A stretch of DNA of 39,808 nt from Conoideocrella luteorostrata (lineage: Eukaryota > Ascomycota > Sordariomycetes > Hypocreales > Clavicipitaceae), in the NCBI GenBank assembly GCA_032433595.1, contig JASWJB010000363.1:1-39808 (forward strand), in the 5' to 3' direction. This document shows, one piece after another, positions 8,059 through 18,277 of the stretch. The notes below the pieces were generated by a model. That model ran no database searches, was not told where the DNA came from, and worked only from the letters and a program-made list of their open reading frames with translations. Position numbers and translations under genes: made by a program. Each line of letters begins with the position of its first letter. The first letter of the stretch is position 1.

Positions 8059-11000
8059 ATGGCGAACAACGCGACGGATTCTGCCTTCGGTCCCCAGCTG
8101 ACTGGCCACTTTGACTTCACACTCAAATTTGAACAGTCAATTTTCACTATTGTTCCGTCGGGGATTTTTATGCTAGCCTCGTCACTGCGAATATCACTCC
8201 TGGCTAAAAAACCGTCCGTCTCTCAGACAAACTCCCTGCTGTGGATCAAGCTGGTGAGCGCTCATTCTGGTTGCTGCTTGGATGTAAGTCGCTGACCAGC
8301 TAACCGTACTCTGCAAGGCTACTGTGTGTGTGCTGCTGAGCATACATTTGGCCATCTTAGCATTATGGGCCACCTCTTCCTCTGTGGCTGACGTCGGAAT
8401 AGCCGTGACAGCCGCCACTCTCTCTGTTCTGAGTAACTTGGCCATGGCGATCCTTCTCTACTTTGAGCATCGTTATTCTTATTCCCCTTCCATGTTGCTA
8501 AGTCTCTATTTGTCCGTTACTATTCTCCTCGATGTCGCCATTGTGCGCTCGCTCTTTCTCCGCAGCGACTTGGTCGCCTTGGGCTGCCGCCGCCGCAGCC
8601 CTTGCCTTCAAAACATTGATGCTCATGCTGGAAGAAGTCCCAAAACGCGAATCAAAGAAGCTGTTTCTATCCCCAGAGACATTGAGCGGCCTCTGGAATC
8701 GCTCCGCTTTTTGGTGGCTGCGCTCAACTTTCTATACGGGCTTTACTAATTTCCTACACGTTGAGGATCTTCCCACGCTGGACCAAAAGTTAGATACCAA
8801 AATTGTGGCTGACAAACTATGCAAGACATGGAGTGCTGGTTTGTGATTCCCAGTTGGTCGCAAAACGTGACGTGGTTGCTCTATTACTGACGCCGAAGTA
8901 CCTAGTTGATAAGTCCGCTAAATACTGCTTGGCATTTGCCACATGGGGGGCGTTCAGGGCTATCTTCTGGAGTGCTGTACTTCCTAGATTATGCTTCACT
9001 GGCTTCAGCTTTGCCCAGCCCTTCATGATGAATGCCATCGTTAAATTTGTTGGAACTTCGAACGAGAGCCACCGTCCTAGCCACGTCGGGGGTCTTGTGG
9101 GCGCCACTGTCTTGGTATATCTTGGAATCGCTGTACGTTCACCGGGACAGCCTGCATGAGCAATAGCTGACTTCATCTGATAGATCTCAAGATGCCATTA
9201 TATGCATTGTACCTATCGACTAATTACAGCCGTTCGCGGTGGCCTGGTAGCACTTATCTTTTCCAAAGCAATTGATCTGGACGTGGCTACGGCCAAAGAG
9301 TCTGCCGCTGTCACTCTGATGAGTACTGACATTGACGGAGTGGCTTCAGGTTTGCAAAAGATCCACGATATTTGGGCCAGCCTCATAGAGCTAGGTTTAG
9401 GCATATATCTGCTCCAGCTGCAGGTTGGCGCAGCTTGCTTCTTGATATTGATACCTGGTGTCTGTGAGTGGTCACTACTACTACAACACTGAGTGGTCGT
9501 TTCTCGCTGACAACCGGCCACAGTGTCCAGTTTCGCGACCGCACGAGTTGCCCGGGGAATGGGCCCGGCAAGGATCCTTTGGAATGAAAAAGTGCAAAAA
9601 AGAGTTGCTACTACTTCATCCGCTCTCAGTCAAATAAAGGGCATCAAGGTGATGGGCCTGCCTGAACGTATCTGTGACTTAATCCAATCCCTTCGGGTCG
9701 TTGAGCTGAATTCGTCCAAGGCGTTTCGTCTATTTTTTGTCTGGATGAATATGATAGGTTTGTCAAACTTCATCATTACCCATCTGCTGGATAAATTGCC
9801 AACTGAGATATTCAAGCCAATCTGTCCGACCAAATAACCCCAGCCATCATCATTGCCGCTGCCGTGTTTTGGACCAAAGGAAGCAGCGGTCTCAGCATAG
9901 CAGAAGCCTTTACTTCGCTCTCAGTTGTGACTCTTGTCTCAACACCACTTGTGAATATTATCGCCGCCTACCCCACTTTTGTCACGGGGCTGGCTTGTTT
10001 TTCGCGCGTTCAGGCCTTCTTGCTCGATAATGAGAGGCTGGACTATCGCTCAACTTCACATTCCCCCCCGAAAGACAACATTGCGTCGACATCCTCGGGT
10101 GGTGATATCGAGCTACGAACCACAGGGCCGAGGCCTCTCTTGGCTGGAGACTCAAAATCAGCCTGTCCGCCAGCCATTCATATCCATGGTGCATCGATTG
10201 CCCTGAAAAGCGGACAGGATGCCATTCTTAGCAATATCAATTTGGACATTTCATCAGCTACGCTCGCCATGATTGTAGGTCCGGTGGGCTGCGGCAAGTC
10301 GACTCTTTTGAAGGTGATTCTCAGTGAGGCCCAACTATTGCGCGGTAAAGTAGATCTCGGCCTTGTTCCAATTGCTTTCTGCGACCAGACTCCATGGCTG
10401 CGGTTTGGATCCATCCGCGACAACATCTTAGGACCTAATATATATGACGAAAAGTGGTATCGAACAGTACTTTGGGCCTGCGCACTGGAACAAGACTTGG
10501 CTCAGCTCGACGACGGCGATGTAACTTCTGTTGGCAGTGAGGGCAACTCCCTGAGTGGCGGACAGAAACAGAGATTGGTCAGTACCTTGCCCCTTCATTT
10601 GTACTTCAAAGCAACTGAAGCTAATACTTTTTGCACTCTTAGGCCCTGGCACGAGCTGTCTACGCCCGCTGCCCGCTGGAATTGCTGGACAATGTGTTCA
10701 GCGCCCTGGATCAAGATACATCACGCGAAATCTTCAGTCGCCTTTTGGGCACCAATGGATTGCTTCGAACTCGGCAGCAGACTATTATCTTGGCTACCCA
10801 CACCGGTAAGACTGTGCCCTAATCTTTGAGTAGTTCATCTCAAACTGCTTTTGAGAAGTTGACTCGAACTGACAAGAGGTATGGCCAGTGGAGCATTTAC
10901 CTGCCGCAGACATCATCATCGCCCTGGATGGCAATGGATCTGTAGTCAGTAGGTCGGCACCTGAAGACTTGAAGCTTGATGAAACGTATATAGTAGGGCT

Positions 11001-13207
11001 CGCAGGAGATGATAGAGAGTCACAGAAGGGTGATCCAGATTGTGCATCTGCGGATAAGTCTCCTGGACAAGCCCTTGCTAAGACGCCATTGACCCCTGAG
11101 TTGACGAGAAGAGTTGGAGACCTGAGCCTTTACAGGTTCTACCTTCAATCCGTAGGTATCTACATTTTCATTGTTTGGCTAGTGCTCGCCGCAGGATATA
11201 TCTTTTCAGGAAGATTGCCACGTAAGTCAAGTCTAAGCTGCAATAGCTGCATTTTTGCTCACTTTCTGGGATATCTAGAAATCTGGCTCCGTATATGGAC
11301 GGAGCACGGTACCACGAAACAAAAAGAGGCGTATTTCGGGACCTATGTAGCATTTGGTCTCCTGTGTGTACTCTTCTCGGGGGTTTGTGTATAGTACGAG
11401 AGTCACTCATTCAATCCCACACACACTAGCTGCTGACTTCTTGACAGTTTCTTCATGATAGTTGCTGTTCCAAAGTCCGCTCAGCATTTACATTGGCTGT
11501 TGCTTAGAGCTGTGTTCAGGTACCACTAATGCCTCCAGTGTCAAATTGTGGGTGCATACTAACTAATGCCTAGGGCGCCATTATGGTTCTTCACATCGAC
11601 CGATGCTAGTGTCATCCTCAACCGGTACATTATCCCATCTTTTCTTCTTTTAAATCATCCAGTGCTCATCGTCTCTGCAGATTCAGCCAAGATATGACGC
11701 TCGTAGATCAAGTCCTCCCCATGTCTGTGTTCACAACAACATTTGGTAGGCTTAGAACCAGTCGAGTGCCTTAATGATTGAAAGCAATGCTCACAATAAT
11801 CGCACATAGATGTCTTTAACGTTATAGCAGGGGCGGCTCTAATTGCTTCTGGCGCAACCTACGTCGCGGCGATCATTCCCTTCTGCATCATAGCCATTTA
11901 CTTCATTCAGAAGTTCTACCTCCGTACATCGCGTCAAATGCGACATTTGGATTTGGAAGCCAAGACTCCTTTATATAGGCTCTTCACTGAAACTGCCGCA
12001 GGTGTCATGACGATTCGAGCATTTGGATGGAAAACAGCCATGGCAGAGGAGAATTTGCGTCTCTTAGAACATTCGCAAAAGCCGTACTACACTATGTTGG
12101 TAGCTTCCCTTTACATGCGCGAAAAACTGGCTGATTCAGAGACTTTTAGGTATTGCATTCAACGATGGCTGAATGTGGTTCTCGACTTGTTAGTAGCGGC
12201 CATTGCAGTTGTTCTCGTCGGCTTTGCATTGGGTTTCTCCGGTTCAGCCACGCAGGGCTCGATTGGACTCGCGCTCCTCAATGTTATGGAGTTCAATCAA
12301 AGCCTTTCAATGCTCATCAACTCTTGGACTGGTCTAGAAACATCTCTGGGGGCTATTGCCCGTCTCAAGACCTTCATGGCCGAGACGCAGACCGAGGGTT
12401 TGGAGGCGGAGGACAAAATGCCACCTTCGAGTTGGCCGCAAAGAGGCAAAATCCACATCTCAGATCTTACGGCCAAGTACAAGTACGAGATCCAACAACA
12501 GTATTCAGCTTCAAATTACTGACCAGTGAACCGAACCCAGCAGAATCGAAGACTCACAACCGCAATCAGCAATTCGTGATATTAACTTGGACATACAACC
12601 AGGTCAGAAAGTCGCACTTGTTGGTCGCACTGGCAGTGGGAAATCCTCTCTTCTCCTGACGCTGTTGCACCTTTTGGAGATCAGCAGCGGAGCAATCACG
12701 ATTGATGGTGAAGACTTATCACGAATTCCCCGCCAAACACTAAGACAGAGAATCCTCACGATTCCCCAAGATGTAGTGGAACTTCCTGGCTCGGTGCGAG
12801 ATAACATGACCCTTTTTGAATCGCTGGGGAAAGAGCCTGAAAGTGGCGATGACCTTATGCAGTATGCGCTCGAACGCGTTGGACTCTGGGATATAGTGAA
12901 CAGAAGAGGAGGGCTTATCACGGCGCTAGATGAGGTTGGGCTGTCGGCTGGACAGAAGCAACTCTTCGCTCTCGCACGCACAATCTTCACGAAGCAGAAG
13001 AGCAATTCCAAGAGCGGTATTTTGCTCATGGACGAGCCAGCAAGCAGCGTTGACGAGCCAACCAATGAGAAGATGCGGGCGATAATAGCTGGTGAATTCA
13101 CGGGATACACTGTTTTGACAATCAGTCATAGGGTTGATGCGGGGAAGGACGCAGATGTGGTGGTACGTTTGGACAGTGGAAGTGTAGTTGAGGTCATGCG
13201 ACGGTGA
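8059..13207 (+). CDS. ABCC (MRP-type) multidrug/metabolite exporter, one apparent frameshift
   Basis: Fungal ABCC pump with membrane spans plus two nucleotide-binding domains. Exons: 8059-8253, 8318-8838, 8906-9132, 9184-9463, 9524-9757, 9817-10577, 10643-10805, 10889-11221, 11279-11363, 11448-11519, 11574-11624, 11681-11745, 11831-12482 and 12541-13207. NBD1 has GPVGCGKST (about residue 640), LSGGQKQR (about 731) and LELLDNVFSALD. NBD2 has GRTGSGKSS (about 1239), LSAGQKQLFALAR and ILLMDEPASSVD. Length is about 1,434 aa, normal for the group. In exon 2 the frame shifts by one between SLFLRSDLVALG and AAAAALAFKTLM, near 8580-8595, where no intron fits; the exons total 4,306 nt, one base too many. 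The exon ending at 11363 uses a weak gtgtgt donor and is uncertain. It may export the cluster product. Confidence 0.9.
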
Positions 13208-13737
13208 TGACGGGATGCTTAGATAGTGTAGGAAGGTAACGAGGAGATCAATAGCAGAGACAAGTATAAGGTCAAGAGAGTAACCACGCGGTGCTTCTGT
13301 AGGGAGAGGTTTGTACTAGCTTGGTTGTCACTCGACGTACTCTGCCTTGGATCTTGGATATTTAATATGGATGACGGTCTAGACTAACGCGACACCAGTT
13401 TTGCGTCTACCGGATTTTATAACATACTTGCAAATACAAATATTCGAGCTCACTAATAGTCTGCTACAGCCTTACCAAGCACCGCCCCCGCGTAATCTCG
13501 CCATCAACACATCGCCTAGCCCAGTCCAACACAGCTCTATACCACTGAAGTGGATTTTTTGGCTCCTTCACAAGATGTCCCTCATCAGAAAATGTCAAAG
13601 GCCGACCCTGTACGCCTTACGCCTGCAAGGTGAGGGAAGCAAGCTTCAGTACAACATACGGAGTCCCCATACGTTCTTGCCTAGCCACGTGAAACAGCCT
13701 AACAGAATATGCTAGACTATATTAAGCGTTGCTTAGC
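13208..13737. other. Non-coding 3' flank of the transporter
   Basis: No gene is supported after the transporter stop. The sequence is of mixed composition up to about 13690 and then becomes AT-rich as the repeat region begins. A frame at 13401-13715 (+) is open for 104 codons but has no recognisable features. Confidence 0.45.
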
Positions 13738-13799
13738 CTTTAGGCGTTTAAGCTATAGTTCGTTCAGATAATTACGAACTATAGATTAAACGCCTAAAG
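13738..13799. repeat. 26-bp inverted repeat (hairpin) with 10-nt spacer
   Basis: The left arm at 13738-13763 begins ctttaggcgttta and the right arm at 13774-13799 is its reverse complement with a single mismatch. The spacer is 10 nt. It sits in AT-rich non-coding DNA with no adjacent gene in a position to use it as a terminator. A decayed miniature transposon end or foldback element is the likeliest origin. Confidence 0.85.
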
Positions 13800-14357
13800 C
13801 TACCAAAATATTACTAGCGTAGGATAGGCTTAATTAATATCTATCTAAACCGCTAATAAATAATACTGCATGTAAAAGTAACCCTATTATATAGTAGCGG
13901 GATACTGGCGCTATGCGGTTTCCCTAACTGCCTTATATAGCCGTTCACCTTCTCACTATTACGTTTTCTTCTGCCGAAACAGAGACAGAGTTTAGCAGTT
14001 ATAGGAGGATAATAACACCGCTTAGATGTCGCCTACAATGTTGTATTATTGGCATAGCGCAGTGCGTTAGCTTATAGAGTAAAGCTAGCATCTATCAACC
14101 ACACTTACCCTTAGGCCATTTGGAAGGGGAAAACTAGGGACAAGTTCTTAGACTAGTGAGCAGGATAAGTATCGATATAGAGAATAAATAGTTATTATAA
14201 TTAATTTCATCGACGATCAACTCGATAACGTCGCTTGGTCAATCGATATCGATTAGCTATGAGGTCGGCTCGATTGATATAGATCGATTGGATGCCCAAT
14301 CGATATATATCGATTAAAAAGAGCCGCAAAACAGATCTATACAATTGTTGGAATGCC
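13800..14357. other. AT-rich repeat-like region with CGAT-rich palindromes
   Basis: No gene is visible. Between about 14210 and 14320 the sequence is unusually dense in CGAT/ATCGAT, including self-complementary segments such as tcgatatcga and atcgatatatatcgat. The rest is TA-rich, with stops in all frames. It looks like degenerate transposon DNA. Confidence 0.5.
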
Positions 14358-14498
14358 GCCAAGCACAATAGGAAGCACAGAGCCCGCCACGTGGTCACCT
14401 TCTAGCCACGATATTTATACGACGATATCGTGACTTCCACTATGACTTCTTTTCTTCTTCTTAGATAACAGACACTTACGAATATATTGAATTTGAAG
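14358..14498 (+). repeat. Copy A of a ~150-bp dispersed repeat
   Basis: This copy begins 'gccaagcacaataggaagca' and continues through a 'tatttatacgacgatatcg' block and a ttcttcttctt tract to 'ttgaatttgaag'. The same order of blocks recurs directly at about 14560-14713 and inverted at about 15138-15293. Copy A is the most diverged of the three. Confidence 0.75.
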
Positions 14499-14559
14499 CC
14501 GATGATCTAGATCATTGCACAACCCTGTGCAACCCACAACAATCGATTTCGAAGCTTGC

Positions 14560-15293
14560 GTCAAGCACAATAGGAAGCACAGAGCAGGTCACATAATCAC
14601 CCTGCGACCACTATATTTATACGACGATATCGATGCCCTCCTCCTGCTTTGCTTCTTCTTCGGTAGACATCAGACATTGAATACATCGTTTCTGCATTTT
14701 GAAGCACTTGGTATTAATACCGCCTTCACAATATCTGTGCTACCTACAGATTCCTCAAGAAACAAGACCTTGCAACCTTTATCGCGGCATCTCGTTGTTT
14801 GCGTTGGGAACGGATTTACCTCCTGCATGACCAGGCGACTTCTTCTTGAAAGCACTGGCATCATTTTTGTCGTCGTCCTTTGGCATATATCCGCCTGCGA
14901 TAGCGCTCGAGTCCTCCAATCCACCAAACTGACTCCAACTGTTGGCAACATGGCGACACTCACAGCCGTTGACTGCTGGTTGTGATCTTCAAAGTAGCCA
15001 ATTTTCAACGGCACAAAGCGGTGATCTGTTGGAATTGGACTCTTTGCGGTCCAAGGCTAGTAATACGTGCTCAAATCCTATCAGCCATCAAATCAGAGTA
15101 TAATTTATTCGCCGTCGGGACCTGTGCAGGTGGTGTCGATACAAAGTGCTTAAAAATGTAAAAACGATGTATTTAATGTCTGATGTCTATTGAAGAAGAA
15201 GCAATCTCGAAGTACGACGCTGACGTTATCGTATAAATCCCGTCGCCGCAGGGTGACCGCGTGACCTGCTCTGTGCTTCCTATTGTGCTTGAC
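14560..15293. mobile_element. 0.73-kb non-coding element with ~150-bp inverted ends
   Basis: The left end (14560-14713) and right end (about 15138-15293) are inverted copies of one repeat. Read outward in, both give caagcacaataggaagcac, a 'tttatacgacgat'-like or 'tttatacgataac'-like block, a 'gcttcttctt' tract, 'agacatcagacatt' and a 'cattttgaagcactt'-like inner border. Because both ends are partly open, frames at 14515-14985 (+) and 15150-15353 (-) show matching peptides with the common string KHNRKHRAGH. The roughly 425-bp interior has no transposase-like frame. This is the form of a foldback or MITE-type non-autonomous element. Target-site duplications could not be defined by eye. Confidence 0.65.
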
Positions 15294-15921
15294 GGAAGGT
15301 TCCAACACACTCTGTCTCGTTCGAGATTGCTCAGAAACCTGGAAACTCGTCATCCAGCATTACAAGAGGCCTCTTTCTGGGCTGCAGAATATTTGGGTCA
15401 ATGTGAAACGAGATGTCACGTTAATCAGCAAGTCCTGGTTAAAAATAGGGTTTTGACAGACTTCAAAGACCCTTCTATGACTAGACTATCCATCTACAAC
15501 AAATGATTTTCAAACAGTCTCTTGTGATCAGCATCGAGGAATGTCTATTAGTGGACCTCTAACTAGTCCCCTTAGAGAATAGCTTACTATCCAGAATAAA
15601 CGCATTATAGCGCTATCTTATCTTAGTAATCTTATCCTCGCTATTACTTATCTTAAACTCTAGATTATAATACTTAAATAGGCAAATATACTGCCTATGC
15701 TTAACTATCTTATTATATAATAAATTCTATGTAAAAGTATAATAATAATAATATTAGAGTATATACTACTTATCCTTATAACCTAGAAATTTAAGATAAA
15801 CCTACTTATTTAAAACTTTAATAGTAATAAACTAGTTCTTAATTCTATTAAAATGTCTTCCTGTATAGATAACTAAGGCCTAGTAATCTATTCTAGGGAT
15901 GCGTTCTTTTTAAAGTTAGGC
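15294..15921. other. AT-rich, RIP-like decayed DNA
   Basis: No gene is supported. From about 15580 to 15900 the sequence is almost entirely A/T with repeated tta/ata steps and stops in every frame. The reverse strand hints at old retrotransposon-like coding, but too weakly to assign. Composition contrasts sharply with the transporter gene upstream. Confidence 0.5.
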
Positions 15922-16582
15922 TTAAACTTTATCTGTACTCTTAATATAAGTCTCCTCTGCATCATCATAGCCCTGTTGATCCCTTATGTTGTCATCATCA
16001 GATTCAGCCAAGGAACCTTCATCCTCATCCTCGTCCTGACCCGCTTCAAAGGAATTTTCAAAGTAGGCATTCTGTGGGCTGTCTAGGTCTCGTATCCATA
16101 TACAATCATATAAAGAGACGCCATCCATGGCTTATGAGGTGCTGCTTCATCATCTATGTCATCAGCCACATCGTATTCTTGGCGAAAACCGTTAAAGCAG
16201 TAGTCTTGGTACCAGTTTAGTACGTCATTCGCAGCTTCGATGTAAGGAAGACGGCTGTAGAAATAAATGATAAATCATCAAGATGGTATTTACGATACAT
16301 GGGAATTAAGTGCTGAATATTATGAGGACCTTCAATAACCCATGGAGCATCGAGATACCGCAGCCGCACAAGCGTTTAGTAAATGCCCAGCATAAGTCTG
16401 GCGACTCGATCTAGGTGAGCTTTGTGCTTGATCCTCAAGTCAAGATCTTCCATGCTTGCAGAACTTGGTTTCAGATAATTGCACGATGCGGTCTCAGCAA
16501 AAAGATGAACTGTAGAATGACACCTTATTGGGGGACAAGAGGTGGGCGGGAATATTAAATAACGGTTGCGGTCAACTTCCAA
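15922..16582 (-). pseudogene. Decayed protein-coding relic, unknown family
   Basis: The minus strand carries coherent coding-like segments broken by stops and frame changes. The first, at 16376-16582, includes MEDLDLRIKHKAHLDRVARL. The same frame continues past a stop with LRYLDAPWVIEGPHNIQHL and MYRKYHLDDLSF. A shifted frame then gives YSRLPYIEAANDVLNWYQDY and 'NGFRQEYDVADDIDDEAAPH'. Finally, an acidic tail at 15922-16128 is rich in Asp/Glu. The order is collinear, so this looks like one gene that has decayed. I do not recognise the family. It lies between RIP-like DNA and the aldo/keto reductase. Confidence 0.45.
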
Positions 16583-17296
16583 TTTTACTCAGCATGGTTT
16601 CGCCGGCACACTTTAATATTATGCTTTGTTTAGTCTGACATCCCTGTTGGTACATTTGATCAGGCTCTCCGAAATCTAGAAGATCAGCGGAAGCTAAACA
16701 ATAACCGTAGCCCTCGTGTCCACTTTGCCTTTGCTTTTGGTATTGCCCAGCACTCTTGCGGTATTAAAATAGCGCCGCTAAGTGCACGGTCTTCAGAGGG
16801 TTTGGTTAATAAACCGGGCGAATAAAGACAGGGCTAAAGCACACTGCAAGCATGCACGCAGCCTTGTATTGCATGTCTAGAAATATGTGCTACCAAACCA
16901 CATGCACTTGTATGCTTTAGGACTTGACAATATCCTTATCTAAATCCACACCCGTGTTGCGCGAATATTACGACAAATAACAATATCGGACTCCACTATA
17001 GTAGCACTGAACCTGCTAATTCGTGAGGGGACTGCGGCAATGTCAGGTTATTTTACGAGATGATAGGCCCAAAAACGGGCCAACTTAAGTTTATTACTAA
17101 TACAGTGTATTATTAATGCTAACTACAGTGTAGAACGTCTTGGAAGAGGGGTATAAAAGAGGGACACAAATCTTCCCGCAGATGTTATGAAATATCCTTC
17201 AAACTATCCTCTATCATTCGATCCCGCAACCAAACGCTCCCCAAATCCTCCTATTGCTAAATCCTAATCACAATTGCTAATAAGAATATTAATAAA
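16583..17296. promoter_or_regulatory. Upstream region of the aldo/keto reductase with TATA box
   Basis: There is no gene here. A clear TATA element, gtataaaag, lies at 17151-17159, about 140 bp before the ATG at 17297. The leader between them is pyrimidine- and AC-rich, as in many fungal 5' UTRs. The distal part shows no recognisable structure. Confidence 0.55.
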
Positions 17297-18277
17297 ATGA
17301 TATCCATTCCTTCGGTCAAGTTAAATGATGGAAACAAAATCCCCATCGTATGTGTCTGCTGCTGCTTCTACTCCTGCACCCTCGCCGAAATACCTCTGGG
17401 CACATGACTAACAATTCCCAGTTATCTTATGGCCTTGGCACCGTGCATTTCATGGGCCACGAGAAGGACATAAGTGATACCACTGTCATGGCTCTCCAGA
17501 ATGGGTACTTTCATCTCGATTGTGCCGAAGGTGAGAATGTCATTTCTTAGCGGCTGGCATGCTATACCTACTGACTTCATCGCAGCCTATATGAATGAAT
17601 CTGGTGTAGGGGCTGGAATCAAGGCATCTGGCATCCCTCGAGAGAAGCTCTTCGTCACAACAAAATTGGTTGGGACAAAGGATCAAGTTGTCGAAGACGC
17701 CATTTACTCTTCACTTAGCAAGTTAGGCCTCGACTACGTAGACCTTTACTTGGTGCATCTTCCGTTCTCGGCTGGCTCTCCCGAAGGCTTACAAAGGATA
17801 TGGGCGCAGATGGAAGCAGTTAAGAAATCAGGCAAAGCAAAATCCATTGGTGTCTCAAATTTCACGGAGGATGATCTTGAAATTATCCTAAAATCATCCA
17901 CAATCACGCCGGCCGTCAACCAGATCGAGTTTCATCCATATCTGCAGCCTATTGACCTGCTTGATTTCCATCGCCAGCATAACATTACCACAGCTGGCTA
18001 CTCCGTTCTCTCCGCCATTACTGCAGGGCGCCCTGGTCCGGTAGATCAGATACATATCGACCTGGCTCAGAAATACGGCGTAACTGAAAATGAAATCGCT
18101 CTGCGATGGGTGCTTGATCAGGGTATCATTGCAATTACTACTAGCAAAAGCCTCCAGCGGCTTCAGGGTTATGCTGCGAACCTCTTTAGCTTTAAGCTGA
18201 CTCCGCAAGAAGTGCAGCAAATCACCAACCTTGGCAAACAAAAGCACTATCAAGGACCTAGCCTAAGTAAGTTATAA
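17297..18277 (+). CDS. Aldo/keto reductase
   Basis: NAD(P)H-dependent reductases of this superfamily reduce aldehydes and ketones. Exons 17297-17347, 17422-17530 and 17586-18277, with introns of 74 and 55 nt, total 852 nt and 283 aa. The product starts MISIPSVKLNDGNKIPI and keeps the catalytic tetrad: Asp in HLDCAE, Tyr in EAYMNE, Lys in FVTTKL and His in YLVHLP. It also has 'GKAKSIGVSNF', 'PAVNQIEFHPYLQ' and the cofactor-end motif AITTSKS. A TATA box lies about 140 bp upstream. The 3' end is uncertain: a perfect gtaagt donor lies 5 nt before the stop codon, so the last codons may come from a further exon after about 18328. In context it probably tailors the cluster product (inference). Confidence 0.9.

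Noticed and set aside
8254..8317. A shorter intron (8284-8317) using the gtaagt donor in the first transporter intron
   Set aside because: It would be 34 nt, below the usual fungal minimum. The 64-nt intron 8254-8317 keeps the frame.
14515..15353. Two frames sharing KHNRKHRAGH considered as a protein family
   Set aside because: The shared peptide comes from inverted copies of a non-coding repeat. Codon-level constraint is not evident.
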